Positions 30,606-39,798 of a stretch of 64,000 bases of DNA are shown piece by piece; the stretch's first letter is position 1; every line of letters begins with the position of its first letter. The translations under genes were made by a program, and so were the position numbers. Under the pieces are notes generated by a model. That model ran no database searches. It saw nothing but the letters and a program-made list of their open reading frames with translations, and was not told the origin of the DNA. The stretch is from Streptomyces sp. NBC_00162 (GTDB taxonomy: Bacteria; Actinomycetota; Actinomycetes; Streptomycetales; Streptomycetaceae). The stretch spans positions 1,240,001-1,304,000 of the forward strand of contig NZ_CP102509.1 of NCBI RefSeq assembly GCF_024611995.1. The letters are read 5' to 3'.

Positions 30606-31211
30606 TCAGAGCCAGCCCTGGCGGCGGGCGGCCCGAACGGCCTCCATGCGGTTGCGGGTGCCGGTCTTGCCGATGGCCGAGGACAGGTAGTTCCTCACCG
30701 TCGACTCCGACAGGTACAGCTTCGCGGCGATGTCGGCGACGGTCGCCCCGTCCACCGCGGCGTTCAGGACGTCCACCTCGCGCCGGGTCAGCGGATTCGG
30801 TCCGGCGCCGAGCGCGGCGGCCGCGAGCGAGGGGTCGATCACGGTCTCCCCGGCGAGCACCCGGCGTATCGCGGCGGCCAGTTCCTCCACCGGCCCGTCC
30901 TTCACCAGGAACCCGGCGGCTCCGGCCTCCATCGCCCGCCGCAGGTAGCCGGGGCGCCCGAAGGTGGTCAGGATCAGCACGCGGCAGCCGGGGCACCGCG
31001 TGCGCAGCTCGGCGGCGGCGTCGAGGCCGCTGCGGCCCGGGAGTTCGATGTCGAGCAGGGCCACGTCGGGCCGGGCCTCCAGCGCGGCGGGCACGATCTC
31101 GTCCCCGGCGGCGACCTGCGCCACGACCTCGATGTCCTCCTCGAGCCCGAGCAGCAGGGCCAGCGCGCCCCGCATCATGCCCTGGTCCTCCGCCAGCAGG
31201 ACCCTGATCAT
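30606..31211 (-). CDS. LuxR/NarL-type response regulator (DesR-like)
   Basis: 201 aa. Receiver: VLLAEDQGMMRG, phospho-acceptor Asp in ALLDIELPG, ILTTFGRPG, and the Lys in LVKDGPVE. The C-terminal LuxR domain has LTRREVDVLNAAVDGATVAD, LYLSESTVRNYLSSAIGKTG. The gene is coupled to the kinase gene by a 4-base overlap and is the last gene of an ABC-transporter/two-component operon, so it probably regulates that operon or the lipids it senses. Confidence 0.93.
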   Translation of the reverse strand: MIRVLLAEDQGMMRGALALLLGLEEDIEVVAQVAAGDEIVPAALEARPDVALLDIELPGRSGLDAAAELRTRCPGCRVLILTTFGRPGYLRRAMEAGAAGFLVKDGPVEELAAAIRRVLAGETVIDPSLAAAALGAGPNPLTRREVDVLNAAVDGATVADIAAKLYLSESTVRNYLSSAIGKTGTRNRMEAVRAARRQGWL

Positions 31212-32374
31212 GCGCGCTCCTCAATCCCTTGTCCGGCCGGCTCCAGCGGCAGTTCCGCGGTGACCCGGAAGCCGCGGCCCGGGACGGGGCCGCTGCGCAG
31301 GGTGCCGCCCGCCACGGCGAGGCGCTCGGTGAGCCCGGTCAGTCCGCTGCCCGGCGCGGTCGAGCCTACGCCGCCCCCGTCGTCCGTGATCACCAGCCGG
31401 ACCTTCTCGGCGGAGCTCCGCAGCTCGATCTCGCACGTGTCGGCGCCACTGTGCCGGACGGCGTTGGTCACGGCCTCGCGGACCACCCAGCCCAGCAGCG
31501 CCGCCGCCTGCGGGGGCAGCGGGGGCCCGGCCTGCCGTACGACGGGCTCGATCCCGGCGGCGGTCAGCGCACCCCGGGCCCGGTCGAGCTCGGCGGCCAG
31601 GCTCGCCTCGCGGTACCCGGTGACGGCCTCACGGATCTCGGTGAGCGCCTGGCGGCCGACGGACTCGATGTCGCGGACCTGCTCCAGGGCCGCGTCCATG
31701 TCGCGCGGAGCGATCCGGCGGGCCGCCTCCGACTTCACGACGATCACCGACAGGGTGTGGCCGAGCAGGTCGTGCAGATCACGGGAGAACCGCAGCCGCT
31801 CCTGGTCCACGGCGGCCCGCGCCAGCTCCTGCCGAGTGTCGCGAAGTTCCTTCACCGTCTCGGACAGGGCCAGGATGGCCGCGGTGACCATGCCGGACAG
31901 GAAGGTCCCGTAGACGATGCCGAGTGCGTCCCAGCCCTGCTGCAGCCCCGCGATCACTCCGGCGAGGGCCGTGACGCCGAACATCACCGGGCCGAGCCGC
32001 CGGCCCCGGACCACCGCGCCGGTGGCGAGGCCCAGCAGCGGGAAGAACAGCAGCCAGTTGTCTCCGTAGGCGATGGCGAGGGCGCAGGTGACCGCGCCCA
32101 GCGCGATCAGGCACCAGCGGGTGCTCCGCGCCTCCCGCGCCGGCTTGTGGAAGGCGCGGAACACCAGGGTGATGTAGAGGGAGTTGAAGACCAGCAGGCC
32201 CAGGCCGCCGATCCAGGGGTTGGGTGTCTCGCCGTGGACGACGTTGGACATCGCTCCCATCCCCAGGAGCAGCCAGGGCAGCAGGGTGAAGGCACTGGGC
32301 GGGCCCACCGGGCCGTGCCCGCGGCCTTGACCGCAGCCTTGACCTTGGCCTTGACCTTGACCTTGATCTTGCAT
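31208..32374 (-). CDS. DesK-like sensor histidine kinase
   Basis: 388 aa. The N-terminus is an unusual Gln/Gly run (QDQGQGQGQGQGCGQGRG). It is followed by about five transmembrane helices, the HisKA_3 box RFSRDLHDLLGHTLSV with the phospho-acceptor His, and an HATPase with REAVTNAVRHSGA, DDGGGV and GSGLTGLTERL. The start at ATG 32374 has GGGGAA six bases before it; ATG 32392, three bases after the permease stop, is in frame and also possible. The Gln/Gly run is encoded by imperfect CAAGGT hexamers. It phosphorylates the downstream regulator. Confidence 0.9.
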   Translation of the reverse strand: MQDQGQGQGQGQGCGQGRGHGPVGPPSAFTLLPWLLLGMGAMSNVVHGETPNPWIGGLGLLVFNSLYITLVFRAFHKPAREARSTRWCLIALGAVTCALAIAYGDNWLLFFPLLGLATGAVVRGRRLGPVMFGVTALAGVIAGLQQGWDALGIVYGTFLSGMVTAAILALSETVKELRDTRQELARAAVDQERLRFSRDLHDLLGHTLSVIVVKSEAARRIAPRDMDAALEQVRDIESVGRQALTEIREAVTGYREASLAAELDRARGALTAAGIEPVVRQAGPPLPPQAAALLGWVVREAVTNAVRHSGADTCEIELRSSAEKVRLVITDDGGGVGSTAPGSGLTGLTERLAVAGGTLRSGPVPGRGFRVTAELPLEPAGQGIEERA

Positions 32375-32395
32375 CCCCGTTCCCCGCTTCATGAG

Positions 32396-33115
32396 TTACG
32401 CCGTCCTCGCGGACCGACGGTACGAGAGCACCGCGTACGAGCCGAACACCAGGGCCCACACCGCGACCACCGCCACCGCGACGGGGCCGGGGGCCGCGCC
32501 GGTGGCGACGGACTGGCCGATCTCGGCGAAGCGGCGGGTCGGGGTGAGTCCGGAGAGGGAGCGCAGCCACTGCGGGAACAGCTCGACGGGGAACCAGAGG
32601 CCCCCGGCCACGGAGAGCGCGAGGCTGCAGCCCACGTTGACGAGCCCGGTGGTCTGGGCGGTGAGCCGGTAGCCGTTGCCCAGGCCGAGCAGGGTGAAGG
32701 GGAACGCGCCGAGCCAGAGCACGAGGATGAGTGCGCCCCACTGCCAGGCCTCCATCCGGACGCCGTTGACGACCGCTCCCGCGGCGAGCACCGCGGCGAT
32801 GGCCGGCAGCACGATCACCGAGCCGGTCAGCGCCCGCCCGGCCACCACCTGACGCGGGGTCATCGGGGTGACCCGCAACTGGCGGAGCCAGCCGACGCCC
32901 TTGTCCTCGGCGACGCCGGTCCCCGTCGACAGGGCCGCACCCAAGGCCCCGTAGGCGGCCATGGCCACCATGGAGGCGGTCCTCCACTCGGTCCCGCTGC
33001 TGCCCAGGTTGGTGAACATCAGGTACATGAGCACCGGCATGCCGATGCCGAAGACGACGAAGGCGGTGTCGCGCAGGGTGCGGCGGACTTCCAGGCGGAC
33101 GTAGGCGGTGATCAT
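32396..33115 (-). CDS. ABC-2 type transporter permease
   Basis: 239 aa with six predicted membrane helices. The N-terminus VRLEVRRTLRDTAFVVFGIGMPV and the ABC2-motif GLTPTRRFAEIGQSVATG are typical of the small two-component exporters of actinomycetes. It overlaps the ATPase stop by 4 bases and is followed three bases later by a possible kinase start. It probably exports a lipid or a hydrophobic drug. Confidence 0.9.
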   Translation of the reverse strand: MITAYVRLEVRRTLRDTAFVVFGIGMPVLMYLMFTNLGSSGTEWRTASMVAMAAYGALGAALSTGTGVAEDKGVGWLRQLRVTPMTPRQVVAGRALTGSVIVLPAIAAVLAAGAVVNGVRMEAWQWGALILVLWLGAFPFTLLGLGNGYRLTAQTTGLVNVGCSLALSVAGGLWFPVELFPQWLRSLSGLTPTRRFAEIGQSVATGAAPGPVAVAVVAVWALVFGSYAVLSYRRSARTA

Positions 33116-34059
33116 CGGGCACTCCCCGCAGCAATGGTGGGGCCGGTGACGCCGGCCTCGGTCAGGGCGAGGAAGGCCTCGTCGAGCGAGGGCGCGGTGA
33201 CCTCGATCCCCCGGACGGCGCCGAGGCCGGCAAGGGCGACGACGGTGGCGTCCGGATCCTGAGTACGCAGCCGGGCCCGGTCTCCCCGTACCTCTACGGA
33301 GACCACCCCGGGCAGCGCGCCGAGGGGCGCGGAGGAGTGCCCGGCCAGGTCGAAGGAGACCAGTGACCCGCCCGCGGCGCGGCGCAGTTGCTCACCCGTG
33401 CCGTCGGCGACGATCCGGCCGCGGTCCACGACCACGATCCGGTCGGCGTGGGCGTCGGCCTCCTCCAGGTAGTGCGTGGAGAACAGGACGGTGTTGCCGC
33501 GCCGGGCATAGCCGCGCATGGACGCCCAGAAGGCCCGGCGGGCTTCCACGTCGAGGGCGGCGGTCGGCTCGTCCAGCACGATCAGCTCCGGGTTGCCGGC
33601 GAGGGCGACGGCGAAGCGGACCCTCTGGGCCTGGCCTCCGGAGAGCCGGTCGATGCGCCGGCCGGCGAGGGCGGTGAGACCGGCGAGTTCCAGCGCCTCG
33701 GCGACGGGCATCGGGGCCGGATAGGTCCGGGTGACGAAGGCTATGAGCTCCCGCACGGTGATCCGCGGGACGGCCCTCCCCTCCTGGAGCATCGCGCCCA
33801 CCCGCCCGGCCCGAACGGCCTGCCCGGGGGTTTCGCCGAAGAGGCGCACGCTGCCCGCGTCGGGCTCGTTCAGGCCGAGCAGCAGGCTGATGGCGGTGGA
33901 CTTGCCGGCGCCGTTGCGGCCCAGCAGGGCCACCGTCTCCCCGCGCCGGATGTCGAGGTCGATGCCCGCGACGGCGTGGACGGGTCCGAAGGATTTGGCG
34001 GCGTGCCGGAACCGGATCGCGGGCCGCTCGCCCGGCGAAGTCTTCGTCGTCTGGGTCAT
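33112..34059 (-). CDS. ABC transporter ATP-binding protein
   Basis: 315 aa, drug-exporter type (CcmA/DrrA). Walker A GRNGAGKST, Q-loop MLQEG, signature LSGGQAQRVRFA, Walker B LIVLDEPTAAL, and the H-loop STHYLEEAD. A C-terminal extension (GALPGVVSVEVRGD to DEAFLALTEAG) is the DrrA-like tail. ATG 34059; two in-frame GTGs just upstream give only three more residues. First gene of an ATPase-permease-kinase-regulator operon. Confidence 0.93.
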   Translation of the reverse strand: MTQTTKTSPGERPAIRFRHAAKSFGPVHAVAGIDLDIRRGETVALLGRNGAGKSTAISLLLGLNEPDAGSVRLFGETPGQAVRAGRVGAMLQEGRAVPRITVRELIAFVTRTYPAPMPVAEALELAGLTALAGRRIDRLSGGQAQRVRFAVALAGNPELIVLDEPTAALDVEARRAFWASMRGYARRGNTVLFSTHYLEEADAHADRIVVVDRGRIVADGTGEQLRRAAGGSLVSFDLAGHSSAPLGALPGVVSVEVRGDRARLRTQDPDATVVALAGLGAVRGIEVTAPSLDEAFLALTEAGVTGPTIAAGSAR

Positions 34060-34072
34060 GTCCACCACGCTA

Positions 34073-34090
34073 GGGAGCGGGGCCGCTCCC
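34073..34090. promoter_or_regulatory. Palindrome before the ABC operon
   Basis: Perfect inverted repeat GGGAGCGG-GG-CCGCTCCC, 13 bp before the ATPase start. It may be an operator, for example for the operon's own response regulator, or an mRNA hairpin over the ribosome site. Direct repeats of GGGGCTAC lie at about 34143-34160 farther upstream. Confidence 0.4.
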
Positions 34091-34154
34091 CCGGCAGATG
34101 CGCGTGTACGGACACCGGCAGTACAAATGTCACCGCTCCCGCGGGGCTACGGGG

Positions 34155-35068
34155 CTACGGGGTGCGGGAGCGCACCCCGGCCCGGGCCCTCAGCAGGGTG
34201 CGCAGGGGGGCCACCAGGCCATAGCCGGTGTCCCGGCGCAGGGCCGTGATGCCCGCGCGCTCCACGGCGGTCAGCTGTTGGGCCATCAGCTCCTTCATCG
34301 TCGCGGTCACGGGACGCAGCCCGGGATCGGCGAGGTCGAGGATGCCGTCGGTGGCCTCGAGGGCGGCCCGGGCACGGCCGGTCTCGGCGGCGAGGAGCGC
34401 CCGCACGGCGGGGGTGTCGCGGGCCTGTTCGAGGTCGGCGCGGGTCACGGAGTGCTCGTCGAGGCGGGCGCGCGGGATGCAGAGACGGCCGTCCGCCAGG
34501 TCCCCGGCGAGGTCCGCGAGGAAGTCGACCCGCTGGGCGGCGTCGACGAACCGCCGCCAGGCCGCGGCCTGTTCGGGGTCCGGCCCGCCCTGGTACTGGA
34601 GGCCGGTGAAGACCAGCACCCCCGGCCAGGCGTAGGCGTCGAGGTAGGCCTGGAACTCCGCCTCGTCGGCGAAGCCGTCGAAACCGGCCTCCGCGGTGGC
34701 GGCGCCTTCGAGGAACCGGGAGACCCAGTGCGCGGGCAGGGCGCGGGAGTCCACGGCGTGCGCGTAGGCGCGCAGCAGGGGTCGGGGCTGTCCCCGGTCT
34801 TCAGGGCGGCTTCGACCCGCTCGGTCAACGCGGCCAGGTTGGCGGCCCGTTGCGCCGGAGTGCCGGTCTCGGCCACGTCGTCGACCAGGTTCATGAAGGC
34901 GAGGCCGGCGGCGAGCCAGGGCACCAGGGGCGGCGCGGCGAGCAGGCGCAGCGCGAGGTACGGGGCGGGTTCGCGGCGGAGTACCCGGCGGGCGGCGTGG
35001 GTGTAGTCCTCCCGCAGCCGGGTGCCGGATATCCCGGCGGCCGTGAGTGTGGTGCGCCAGCTCGGCAT
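34155..35068 (-). CDS. Squalene/phytoene synthase-like protein (one apparent frameshift)
   Basis: 304 aa after repair. The first Asp-rich motif is in FMNLVDDVAETG and the second in RVDFLADLAGDLADGRLCIP, as in head-to-head prenyl synthases; YTHAARRVLRRE also matches the family. The break is the GGGG run at 34778-34781; one extra base joins LKTGDSPDP to LLRAYAHAVDSRALP. No other carotenoid or hopanoid gene is near, so it could be a stand-alone or regulatory member. The gene ends 65 bp before the upstream (divergent-side) palindrome of the ABC operon on the same strand. Confidence 0.8.
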
Positions 35069-35138
35069 GGTGGTCGTGCTCCTCGGAACGGGTACGAAGG
35101 TCAGGATCGCAGACGCCGGGCGGCGGGCAGCGGCCGCC

Positions 35139-36773
35139 TCAGGAGCGGTAGACCTTCCTGACCTTGCCGTCGGTGCCGGCCAGCACGTAGCCGCCCTGCC
35201 CGTACTCGTCGCTGAGGTAGGGCCGCATGGACGGGCTCTGGTCCAGCATCCAGGGCTCGACGATCACGTAGCGGGTGGTCGGGTTCGCCACGCCCAGGTC
35301 CTTCTTGGCCTGCTCCAGGAGGGCGGGCAGGGTGTCCCATTCGACCGTGGCCATGTCGATGAGCGGGGCGCGGTCCTTGACGGTGCCGGCGGGGCCGGTG
35401 CGGGTGACCCCGCCGTCGCGGTACTGCCAGGAGTCGACGGTCTTGGCTCCGGGGGCGGTGGGGACGGATGCTATGACGTAGTCGTCGTAGATCCGCAGGT
35501 TCACGAAGCTGGTGGTGCCGGTCTGCTGCTTCAGGGCCGCCAGCGCGGTCCGGATGCTGGCGGGGGTGAGCAGGCTGCCCTGGGGGGCCTCGCCCTTGCT
35601 CGTGCTCGCCTTGGGGCCGGGGGTCGAGGGGGCCGGGGAAGTTGCGGGGCCGGCGCTGCCGGTGGGGCCGCTGCTGATGCCACCCTTCGCGTCGCCGCCG
35701 GAGGCGGAGCCGTCCGGGAGCCACTTGACGATCCCGACCGTCCCGGCCACGAGGACCGCCGCGAGGGCGGCGCCGAGCAGGACCGGGCGCCTGCGCGGGG
35801 TCGCGTCCGCCGGGAGGGGCGCGGTGACCGCGTACGGGTGGGGCACCGGGCCGAACGGCGGCGGTGTGGGCGGCCCGTACTGCCCCACGACCGGCGGGGC
35901 CGCCTGGCCCGCCGGAGCCGTGGCGAGAGCGGTGCTCGCGTCCCGGAGCAGTTGTTCCAGCTGCTCCGCGTCGGGCCGCGCGGCCGGATCCCGTACGAGC
36001 AGCCGTTCGAGTACGGGCGCCAGCGGGCCGGAGCGTACGGGCGCCGGGATCGGTTCGTCGAGCACGGCCACCACGGTGGCCAGGCTGGTGGCCCGGCGCA
36101 GCGGGTGGACGCCCTCCGCGGCCACGTACAGCAGCATGCCGAGCGACCACAGGTCGGAGGCGGCCAGCCCCTCCTCCCCGCGGACGCGCTCGGGTGCGAT
36201 GTACTCCGGCGAGCCGATCAGCACACCGGTGGAGGTGAGTCCGGTCGAGCCGTGCAGGGCCGCGATGCCGAAGTCGGTGAGCACCGCCGATCCGTCGGGG
36301 CGCAGCAGCACGTTGGCCGGTTTCACATCCCGGTGCAGGACCCCTTCGGCGTGTGCGGCGCGCAGTGCGGACAGGAGGTCGAGGCCGAGCCGGAGCACGT
36401 CAGCCGTCGGCAGTGGGCCGGACGCCAGCCGGTCGTGCAGGGAACCGCCCTTGACCAGTTCCATCACGATCCACGGATGACCGTCCGTGCCGACGGCGGG
36501 CTCGACGATGTGGTGGATCGTGACCACGTGCGGGTGGGCGAGGCGAGCGAGGGCCCGGGCCTCGCGGACGGCCCGTTCGCGCAGCTGGGCGGCGAGACCG
36601 GGCTGGGCGGCGGCGGTCGCCGGGTCCGGCGGGCGCACCTCCTTGAGTGCGACCTCGCGGTGCAGTGCGATGTCGCGGGCGCGCCACACCGTTCCCATGC
36701 CGCCGCTGCCCAGGGGCGCGACCAGCTCGAAGCGCCCGTCGATCGGCTGTCTGCCAGCCTCACTCGTGTCCAT
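35139..36773 (-). CDS. Membrane serine/threonine protein kinase (PknB type)
   Basis: 544 aa. Catalytic domain about residues 14-270: glycine loop LGSGGMGTVW, Lys of VALKEVR, HRDVKPANVLL catalytic loop, DFGIAA, and APERVRG. A proline-rich linker follows, then one transmembrane helix (PVLLGAALAAVLVAGTVGIV, about residue 325) and an external sensor region without PASTA repeats (SLLTPASIRTALAALKQQTG onward). This is the eukaryotic-type kinase architecture used to sense external signals; the ligand is unknown. ATG 36773 begins MDTSEAG. Downstream gene is the prenyl-synthase-like one. Confidence 0.92.
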   Translation of the reverse strand: MDTSEAGRQPIDGRFELVAPLGSGGMGTVWRARDIALHREVALKEVRPPDPATAAAQPGLAAQLRERAVREARALARLAHPHVVTIHHIVEPAVGTDGHPWIVMELVKGGSLHDRLASGPLPTADVLRLGLDLLSALRAAHAEGVLHRDVKPANVLLRPDGSAVLTDFGIAALHGSTGLTSTGVLIGSPEYIAPERVRGEEGLAASDLWSLGMLLYVAAEGVHPLRRATSLATVVAVLDEPIPAPVRSGPLAPVLERLLVRDPAARPDAEQLEQLLRDASTALATAPAGQAAPPVVGQYGPPTPPPFGPVPHPYAVTAPLPADATPRRRPVLLGAALAAVLVAGTVGIVKWLPDGSASGGDAKGGISSGPTGSAGPATSPAPSTPGPKASTSKGEAPQGSLLTPASIRTALAALKQQTGTTSFVNLRIYDDYVIASVPTAPGAKTVDSWQYRDGGVTRTGPAGTVKDRAPLIDMATVEWDTLPALLEQAKKDLGVANPTTRYVIVEPWMLDQSPSMRPYLSDEYGQGGYVLAGTDGKVRKVYRS

Positions 36774-36800
36774 GGCCGGTCATCGTAAGGGTCGCGGACG

Positions 36801-38439
36801 TCAGCAGCGTCGGCGGTCCGCCGTGAGGATGCCCTGCACGGTGGTGACCGTACGGTCGTAGCACCCGCCGGGGGCCTGGGACCCGTACAGGCGGGAGCGG
36901 GCGGAGGTGGTGGCGACCGCGTGCCGCTGGTCGCGCGGGACGTTCGCGGTGTAGGTGGCGTCGCCCGTGTAGCGGTCGTCGAGCCGGGAGATGTCGGTCT
37001 TCCGGCCGCCGCGCAGGGTGGCGGTGTCCGCGCGGTCGCCGAGCGAGAGGACGGTGCGCAGCCGGTCACCGGCGCCGAGGGTGGTCTCGCCGTCCATCGT
37101 GTAGGTGCGGTGGGTGCGGGTGCCGGTGGCCCCCGGGTCACGGTCTCCTCGTCGGTCCAGGTGGCGGTGAGCGCGTCGCGGTTCTCGCCGTCGGTCCAGC
37201 GGTGGACGGAGGTGCCCCGCACGGCGCGGGTGACGGTGGTGGTGACCCGCCCGTGGGAGGTGTCGAGGTGTCCGGCGACGGTCAGCCGGTGACCGCCCTC
37301 GGTGTCGAGGCGGTGTTCGCCGCCGGGTGCGGCGGGGGTCCAGCGGGAGGAGTTGGCCGGGGCGCTCTGCTCGTTCCGGGTCAGGGCGCCGGTGACGACC
37401 TCCCGGGCCTCGTCCTGCCACAGCAGCAGGTTGGTGGGGGTGCTCCAGCCGCTCTGCCCGGCCGGCACCCCGGCCACGGACACCTCGATCCGGTGCGGGC
37501 GGCCGTCGTTGAGGAGCGCGGCGTAGGGGGTCAGGTCGTAGCGGATCGGCTGGACGTCGAAGGCGCGGAGGCCGGGGGTGACGTACCAGAGGAAGGGGTT
37601 GGACCAGCCGCCGGTCCAGACGGTGGGGAAGGGCGCGGCGATGCCGGCGAGCTGTCCGTCCACGGAGACGCGGACCTCGCGGTAGGGGCCGTCGGCGGCC
37701 TTGCAGGAGTACGGGGCCGCGTCCGGGGTGGTCATGTACCAGTACTCCTCGCAGCCGCCGCCCGAGCCGGTGGCGTACACCTCGGCGACGAGGCGCTCCG
37801 TGTTGCGCGGGGTGGTGACGGCCGGGGTGGTGAGGGGGAGGACGCGGTCGGGGGTCTCGGCGGGGCCGGTGCGGCCTTCGGCGGCGTAGAAGGTGAGGGT
37901 GACCTTGACGTCGATGACGCCGGTGTAGGTGTCGTTGACGACGTTGCCGATCAGCATCTCGACGGGCTGCGGGCGGGCGAGGGTGTCGCGGTAGCGCGTG
38001 ACGTCCTTCTCGACGGACCAGGTGATGCCGTCGGGCGAGGGCTGGGGGTGGAGGTCCGCAGGATCTCGACGCCGCCGAGGGAGAGGTGGCCGAGGCGGTC
38101 GTACTGGCGGCCCTTGACTTTGCCGTCGAGGCGGAGCACCACCGCGGCCCAGTGGTCGGCGCCGCAGCCCTGGGGCGGGGCGTAGTTGCCCCGGTAGGGG
38201 GTGAAGTCGCGGAACTGCGCCTCCGCGAGGGTGACTTCGCAGGACCGGGTCCCGGGCCGGGCCACGGGTGGGCCGGCGGTGAGGGGGTCGTGCCAGTCGG
38301 TGCCGAACTCGGCGGGCGGTGTTCCGCCTCCGGGCGCGGGCACGGGGGCGGCGGCGTTCGCGGGTCCCGCGGTGCCGGCCAGGGTGGCCGCGGCGAGGGT
38401 CAGCGCGCCGAGCAGGCCCATGATCCTGTGTCGTCTCAT
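36801..38439 (-). CDS. Secreted PNGase A-like peptide N-glycanase (two apparent frameshifts)
   Basis: 546 aa after repair. A Sec signal (MRRHRIMGLLGALTLAAATLAG to ANAAAP, shown here in parts) precedes the peptide-N4-(N-acetylglucosaminyl)asparagine amidase A domain. Landmarks: CEVTLAEAQFRDFTPYRGNY, GCGADHWAAVVLRLDGKVKG, RQYDRLGHLSLGGVEILRTS, MLIGNVVNDTYTGVIDVKVT. These match the plant/fungal PNGase A family, which removes N-linked glycans. Breaks are GGGGG at 38044-38048 and CCCCC at 37130-37134; one base at each gives a continuous protein. Its start may be at ATG 38421 instead. Confidence 0.75.
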
Positions 38440-38561
38440 GGGCCAGCAGTGAAACCGGACCGTCCGGCCGGCGCCAGGGCTCGCGCCCCGGCCCTGGCCT
38501 GATTTCGCCGGTCAGGCGCCGGTCGGACCGGTCGGACCGGTGGGGCCGGCAGGACGACGAC

Positions 38562-38834
38562 TCAGTCGCGGGAGTTGCCGAAGAGGATCCGGTAGCCGAT
38601 CAGCAGGACCAGCGAGCCCGCGATGGCGGAGCCCCAGGTGGCGACGTCGAAGAACTGGGTCTGGATCGGCCGGTCCAGGAACTTCGCCGAGAGCCAGCCG
38701 CCGATGAAGGCGCCGGCCACGCCGATGAGGGTGGTGCCGATCAGGCCGCCGGGGTCCCGGCCGGGCAGCAGGACCTTGGCTATGCCTCCGGCCAGCAGTC
38801 CCAGGATGATCCAGCCGATGATCCCCATGTCCAT
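38562..38834 (-). CDS. GlsB/YeaQ/YmgE family small membrane protein
   Basis: 90-aa protein with three hydrophobic helices and the family's glycine-rich pattern: GWIILGLLAGGIAKVLLPGR, then GTTLIGVAGAFIGGWLSAK. Annotated in databases as transglycosylase-associated or stress-related; the true function is not settled. It often accompanies general stress genes in actinobacteria. Monocistronic. Confidence 0.9.
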   Translation of the reverse strand: MDMGIIGWIILGLLAGGIAKVLLPGRDPGGLIGTTLIGVAGAFIGGWLSAKFLDRPIQTQFFDVATWGSAIAGSLVLLIGYRILFGNSRD

Positions 38835-38905
38835 GCACTCCGTTTCGGTGTTCCGGTGGTTCTCCAGGGAGGACGCGCCCGGGGCCGAAACGGTTCTCCG
38901 TACGC

Positions 38906-39798
38906 TCAGCGGTGGTGGGCCGGGGTGAGCGCGCCGAGCGGTGCGGCGGGCGACGGGACGGAAGCCGGGACGGGCGGCGGCGCGGGCGGCGTACGCGTCA
39001 GCAGGAGGACCCCGCGCGCCGCGGCCAGGGCTCCGGCCAGGGCCAGCAGCACTCCCGCCGCGCCGCCCTGGAGGCGTTCGCCGAGCAGGACCATGCCGAT
39101 CGCGGCCGCGGCCAGCGGGTTGGCCAGGTTGACCACGGCGAGCGGGGCACCGAGCCCGCCCCGGTAGGCCCGCTGCGACAGCAGCATCCCGCCGACGGCG
39201 AACACCACGACGAGCAGGGCCACGGCGACGACCCGGACGCTGAACAGGGATCCGCCGCGGCCCCCGCCACGGCCACGGTCTGGGTCAGGGCCGAGGCGGC
39301 CGCGGAGGCCAGCCCGGAGGCCGTGGCGTGCCGCAGCCCCGAGCGCGGGTCCTTGGCGGCGGTGAGCAACAGGATCACGGCGGCCGTGGCCCCGGAGACG
39401 GCGAGCGCCTCGGCCAGGGTGAGGGTGTCGTCGGGGGCCGGCCCGGAGGCCGGGAGCAGCAGCAGGCCCAGTCCCGCGACGGTGGCCAGGGTGCCCCGCC
39501 ATTCGGTGGCGGCCACCCGGCGGCCGGATCCGCGCGCCCCCAGCGGGACGGCGGCCACGAGGGTCAGCGCGCCGAGCGGCTGCACCAGTGTGAGCGGTCC
39601 GTACCGCAGGGCCGCCGCGTGCAGCAGGGCCGCGGCGGCGTTGAGTCCGGCCGACCACCACCAGGCACCGTTGCCGAGCAGTGCCTTGGCGCTGCGCGCG
39701 GCTCCGGCGCGGGCGAGCCGCTCCTGGGCGACGGCGGCGGCCGCGTAGGCCACGGCGGAGGCGAGGCAGAGGCCGACGGCGAGGGCGGTGGCGTTCAC
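38906..39798 (-). CDS. DMT/EamA-like membrane transporter (one apparent frameshift)
   Basis: 297 aa after repair, nine to ten hydrophobic helices typical of DMT carriers, e.g. VGLCLASAVAYAAAAVAQE and PLTLVQPLGALTLVAAVPLG in the first half and PLAVVNLANPLAAAAIGMV in the second. The break is the CCCCC run at 39261-39265; one base restores GGRGGSLFSVRVV. The start is GTG 39798, overlapping the stop of the PAP2 gene (GTGA). It probably forms an operon with the PAP2 protein. Confidence 0.8.
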
